Shown piece by piece: positions 31,488 through 33,942 of a stretch of 33,942 nt of DNA. Location of the stretch: the NCBI RefSeq assembly GCF_001953865.1, contig NZ_MQUQ01000030.1:1-33942 (forward strand), read 5' to 3'. The position numbers were made by a program, and so were the translations under genes. The DNA comes from Amycolatopsis coloradensis (GTDB lineage: Bacteria > Actinomycetota > Actinomycetes > Mycobacteriales > Pseudonocardiaceae). The notes under the pieces were generated by a model. That model had not been told where the DNA came from. It worked only from the letters and a program-made list of their open reading frames with translations, and did not search any database. How positions within the stretch are numbered: position 1 is the stretch's first letter; every line of letters starts with the position of its first letter.

Positions 31488-33206
31488 ATGGACACCGGAC
31501 GGCGGCCGGGGGCGGCACAACTCGCCTTCGACGAACTCGGAACACCCTTGCGGGACACCACTTTCGTCGTATTCGACCTGGAGACCACCGGGACGAGACC
31601 CGGGCCGGACGGGATCACCGAGATCGGCGCGGTCAAGGTCCACGCCGGTGAGATCGTCGGCGAGTTCGCCACCTTCGTCAACCCGGGGATGCCGATCCCG
31701 CCGCAGATCGTCGAGCTCACCGGCATCACCAGCGCGATGGTCTACGACGCCCCCCGGATCGAGCGCGTCCTGCCGGCGTTCCTCGAGTTCATCTCCGGTG
31801 CCGTGCTCGTGGCGCACAACGCCCCCTTCGACACCGGTTTCATGCGCGCGGCCTGCGAAGGCCACGGTTACCACTGGCCGAAGACGGCCGTCGTCTGCAC
31901 GGTCCGGCTGGCCCGCCGGGTCATCTCCCGCGACGAGACGCCCAGCTACCGGCTTTCCGCGCTGGCCGCGCTGTTCGGGGCGAGGACGACGCCCAACCAC
32001 CGCGCCCTCGCGGACGCGCGCGCCACGGTGGACGTCCTCCACGCACTGCTCGAACGCGTCGGCAACGTCGGTGTCCACACGCTCGAAGAACTGCTGGACT
32101 ACCTGCCCGAGGTGACCCCGGCCCAGCGCCGCAAACGATCGCTGGCCGAGCATCTGCCGTCGAGGCCCGGGGTCTACCTGTTCCGCGGCCCGAGCGAGGA
32201 GGTCCTCTACGTCGGGACGTCGTCCGATCTGCGCCGCCGGGTCCGGCAGTACTTCACCGGTTCGGAGAGCCGTGGCCGGATCCGGGAGATGGTCGCGCTC
32301 GCCGAACGGGTCGACGCGGTCGAGTGCGCGCACGCGCTGGAGGCCGCGGTCCGGGAGTTGCGGCTGATCGCCGCCCACCGTCCGATGTACAACCGCCGTT
32401 CCAAGAACCCACGGCACGCCTGGTGGGTCGCGCTGACCGAGGAGGCGTTCCCCCGCCTCTCGGTGGTCCGCATGCCGCGAGACGGGATGCTGGGGCCCTT
32501 CCGCAGCCAAACGGACGCCCGGTCCGCCGCGGACACCCTCGCCGGCGCCTCGGGACTGCGGACGTGCACCCAGCGCATCTCGGCCACCGCGCCGAGCGGC
32601 AAGCCCTGCGTCCTCGCCGAACTCGGCCGCTGCGGAGCGCCGTGCGCGGGATTGCAAACGGTCGAGGCGTACCGGCCCGGTGTGCTGGCGGTGTCCGGTC
32701 TCATCGCCGGGACGGACGCCCGTCCGCTGCGGGCCGCCGCCGACCAGCTGGCCCGGCTCGCCTCGGCGGAGCATTTCGAACAGGCGGCCCAGCACCGCGA
32801 TCAGCTGGCCGGGCTGATCCGCGCGGTCGGCCGGGCGCACCGGCTGTCGGCGCTGGCCGGCATTCCCGAGCTGATCGCCGCCGGGCCGGACGGGAAGGGC
32901 GGCTGGGAACTCGCGGTGATCCGGCACGGCAGGCTCGCGTCGGCGGGCGTCGCCCGGCGCGGGGTGCCGCCGATGCCGGTGGTCGAGATGCTGGTGGCCT
33001 CGGCCGAGACGGTGATCCCCGGCCCAGGGCCGCTCTTCGGCGCGATCTCGGAGGAGGTCGGCATCCTGCTCCGCTGGCTGACCCGCCCGGGGGTCCGGCT
33101 CGTGCGTACCACCCACCCGTGGGCCGAGGCGGCCGTCGCGGGCGGCTGGCAGGAGTGGCTCGACCTGGCGGCGAGCGCGACGGCGCTGGAGCGGGTCGCG
33201 GGCTAG
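31488..33206 (+). CDS. DnaQ-like exonuclease fused to UvrC/Cho-type GIY-YIG nuclease
   Basis: 572 residues. The N-terminal DEDDh exonuclease (25-195) has Asp30 and Glu32 in FDLETTG, Asp115 in HNAPFDTGFM, and His171 and Asp176 in HRALADARATVDVL. A GIY-YIG domain follows (225-310): GVYLFRG, YVGTSSDLRRRVRQYF, catalytic Glu290 in EAAVRELRLI, and PMYNRRS. The rest resembles the middle of UvrC (FRSQTDARSAADTL, CVLAELGRCGAPCAG, HFEQAAQHRDQLAGLIRAV). The UvrC C-terminal RNase H-like nuclease and helix-hairpin-helix are absent. M. tuberculosis Rv2191 has the same fusion in a similar neighbourhood. A role in excision repair is inferred from the domains. ATG 31488 is chosen from the promoter and homology. 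Confidence 0.93.
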   Translation: MDTGRRPGAAQLAFDELGTPLRDTTFVVFDLETTGTRPGPDGITEIGAVKVHAGEIVGEFATFVNPGMPIPPQIVELTGITSAMVYDAPRIERVLPAFLEFISGAVLVAHNAPFDTGFMRAACEGHGYHWPKTAVVCTVRLARRVISRDETPSYRLSALAALFGARTTPNHRALADARATVDVLHALLERVGNVGVHTLEELLDYLPEVTPAQRRKRSLAEHLPSRPGVYLFRGPSEEVLYVGTSSDLRRRVRQYFTGSESRGRIREMVALAERVDAVECAHALEAAVRELRLIAAHRPMYNRRSKNPRHAWWVALTEEAFPRLSVVRMPRDGMLGPFRSQTDARSAADTLAGASGLRTCTQRISATAPSGKPCVLAELGRCGAPCAGLQTVEAYRPGVLAVSGLIAGTDARPLRAAADQLARLASAEHFEQAAQHRDQLAGLIRAVGRAHRLSALAGIPELIAAGPDGKGGWELAVIRHGRLASAGVARRGVPPMPVVEMLVASAETVIPGPGPLFGAISEEVGILLRWLTRPGVRLVRTTHPWAEAAVAGGWQEWLDLAASATALERVAG

Positions 33207-33239
33207 GATCTTTCTGACGGGACCAAAGGGTCTCCCCAA

Positions 33240-33299
33240 GGGCGCTCCGCGCCCGACGGAGACTTCACCTCGCGCGCGCCTCTTTGGGGCCGAAGGCCC
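33240..33299 (+). terminator. Two small hairpins after the DnaQ fusion gene
   Basis: GGGCGC-TCC-GCGCCC (33240-33254) and GGGCC-GAA-GGCCC (33287-33299) lie in the 201-bp gap before the Lrp/AsnC-domain gene. They may end transcription of the DnaQ fusion gene or lie in the leader of the next gene. No other gene is seen in the gap. Confidence 0.4.
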
Positions 33300-33407
33300 A
33301 CGGGAACGCGATGAAGGGGCGCCCGTCTGATCAAGTTAGCCGGCCTGCTGACTGCGCTCCTTCGGCGCGTTCCCGTCAGCGCGCGACAACGAACACAGGA
33401 GGACCCT

Positions 33408-33692
33408 TTGATCACGGCGATCGTGCTGATCCAGGTCGAAGCCGATGCGATCCCCGAAGCGGCGCAGGCGATCGCGGACATCGAGGGCGTCCGCGAGGTC
33501 TACTCCTGCGCGGGCGACGTCGACCTGATCGCCTCGGTCCGCGTCGCGGCCCACGAGGACCTCGCGGATCTGATCCCGGCGAAGATCGGCAAGGTCCCCG
33601 GAGTGCTGAGCACGGTCACGCACATCGCGTTCCGCTCGTACTCGAAGGCGGACAGCGAGTCGGCCTTCGACATCGGGGTGGAAGGCGCCTGA
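33408..33692 (+). CDS. Stand-alone Lrp/AsnC ligand-binding (RAM) domain protein
   Basis: 94 residues covering only the C-terminal ligand-binding domain of Lrp/AsnC regulators: ITAIVLIQVEADAIPEAAQAIADIEGVREVYSCAGDVDLIASVRV, then LIPAKIGKVPGVLSTVTHIAF. There is no helix-turn-helix. Such proteins form ring oligomers and bind small ligands, often amino acids; in actinomycetes they occur near trpD and cytochrome oxidase genes. The start is TTG, with AGGAGGA 4 nt upstream; no ATG or GTG is available without losing the first strand. Its regulatory target is unknown. Confidence 0.88.
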   Translation: MITAIVLIQVEADAIPEAAQAIADIEGVREVYSCAGDVDLIASVRVAAHEDLADLIPAKIGKVPGVLSTVTHIAFRSYSKADSESAFDIGVEGA

Positions 33693-33832
33693 CAATTCCT
33701 TTCCGGACACACGTCGCAAGAGTGATTTCCTGACTCGTCCAAGCGGATCTTGCGCGAATCGGACATCAGCGGTTAGGTGAACCTCGACCGGGATTTCACT
33801 GGGGGAATTCCGGGAACTGGGGATAACTGAAC

Positions 33833-33942
33833 ATGTACCGAAGATCGGTCCCTTCGGGGATCGCGGCGATGGCCGCTGCCCTTTTTCTGTCCGGAAACCT
33901 CGCGATCGCGTCACCGATGGCCGCCGTCGTGGCGACAGACGT
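33833..33942 (+). CDS. N-terminus of a secreted protein, partial
   Basis: Begins MYRRSVPSGIAAMAAALFLS and runs off the window after 36 codons. Basic residues, a hydrophobic core (GIAAMAAALFLSGNLAIA) and a possible cleavage after IAS or MAA indicate a signal peptide. GGGGA lies 9 nt before the ATG. The mature part is not visible, so nothing can be said of its function. Confidence 0.65.
   Translation, partial: MYRRSVPSGIAAMAAALFLSGNLAIASPMAAVVATD

Noticed and set aside
1..33942. tRNA, rRNA, CRISPR or insertion sequence
   Set aside because: No cloverleaf, rRNA block, regularly spaced repeat or transposase was recognised on reading both strands.

Overview
The window is high-GC DNA from an actinomycete, most likely Pseudonocardiaceae close to Amycolatopsis. 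The evidence is the GC-rich codon use, frequent GTG/TTG starts, WXG100/ESX (type VII) genes, a mycosin homologue, a PimB-type mannosyltransferase, the actinobacterial biotin protein BsaP, and a block (pimB, NlpC/P60, DnaQ-GIY-YIG fusion) that resembles the Mycobacterium tuberculosis Rv2188c-Rv2191 neighbourhood. The genus is inferred. No rRNA, tRNA, IS element or CRISPR array was seen.

Layout. 1-4000: the end of an HNH endonuclease, an empty stretch, a chloramphenicol-phosphotransferase-like kinase, a secreted S1 protease, a lipoprotein and a membrane protein. 4048-8611: a plus-strand cluster of two WXG100 proteins, a small helical protein, a PPE-like WXG protein, an alpha/beta hydrolase of the DUF1023 type and a small unknown protein. 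Four of these carry a YxxxD/E motif, as expected of type VII substrates, but no Ecc core component is present. Facing the cluster is a mycosin homologue (8676-9845) that has lost the catalytic Asp and His and the oxyanion Asn. 9892-14200: nadA-nadB-nadC, translationally coupled by ATGA overlaps, divergent from an NrtR-type Nudix-like regulator with a palindrome over its promoter. 14241-16953: a LON substrate-binding-domain protein, an M48 metalloprotease and a DUF2567-like membrane protein.

17113-25456 is a biotin locus, all on the minus strand: bioA, two tandem SulP transporter-beta-carbonic anhydrase fusions, bioD, bioB and bsaP. bioF is not in the window. BioD consumes CO2, so the two fused bicarbonate/CO2 proteins between bioA and bioD suggest substrate supply to dethiobiotin synthesis. 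Upstream of bioA lies a decay scar: the 3' end of a P450 gene with its haem Cys changed, and a shortened SRPBCC gene. Next comes a uridine-kinase-like protein whose P-loop lysine is gone.

26777-33692 holds envelope and nucleic-acid housekeeping genes: pimB, an NlpC/P60 endopeptidase, a small four-cysteine protein, a NYN-domain protein, the DnaQ-GIY-YIG fusion and a stand-alone Lrp/AsnC ligand-binding domain. The window ends inside a secreted protein. Two genome-wide features stand out: nine genes have a TANNNT hexamer 6-8 nt before the start codon (apparent leaderless promoters), and several gene ends carry long, near-perfect palindromes.
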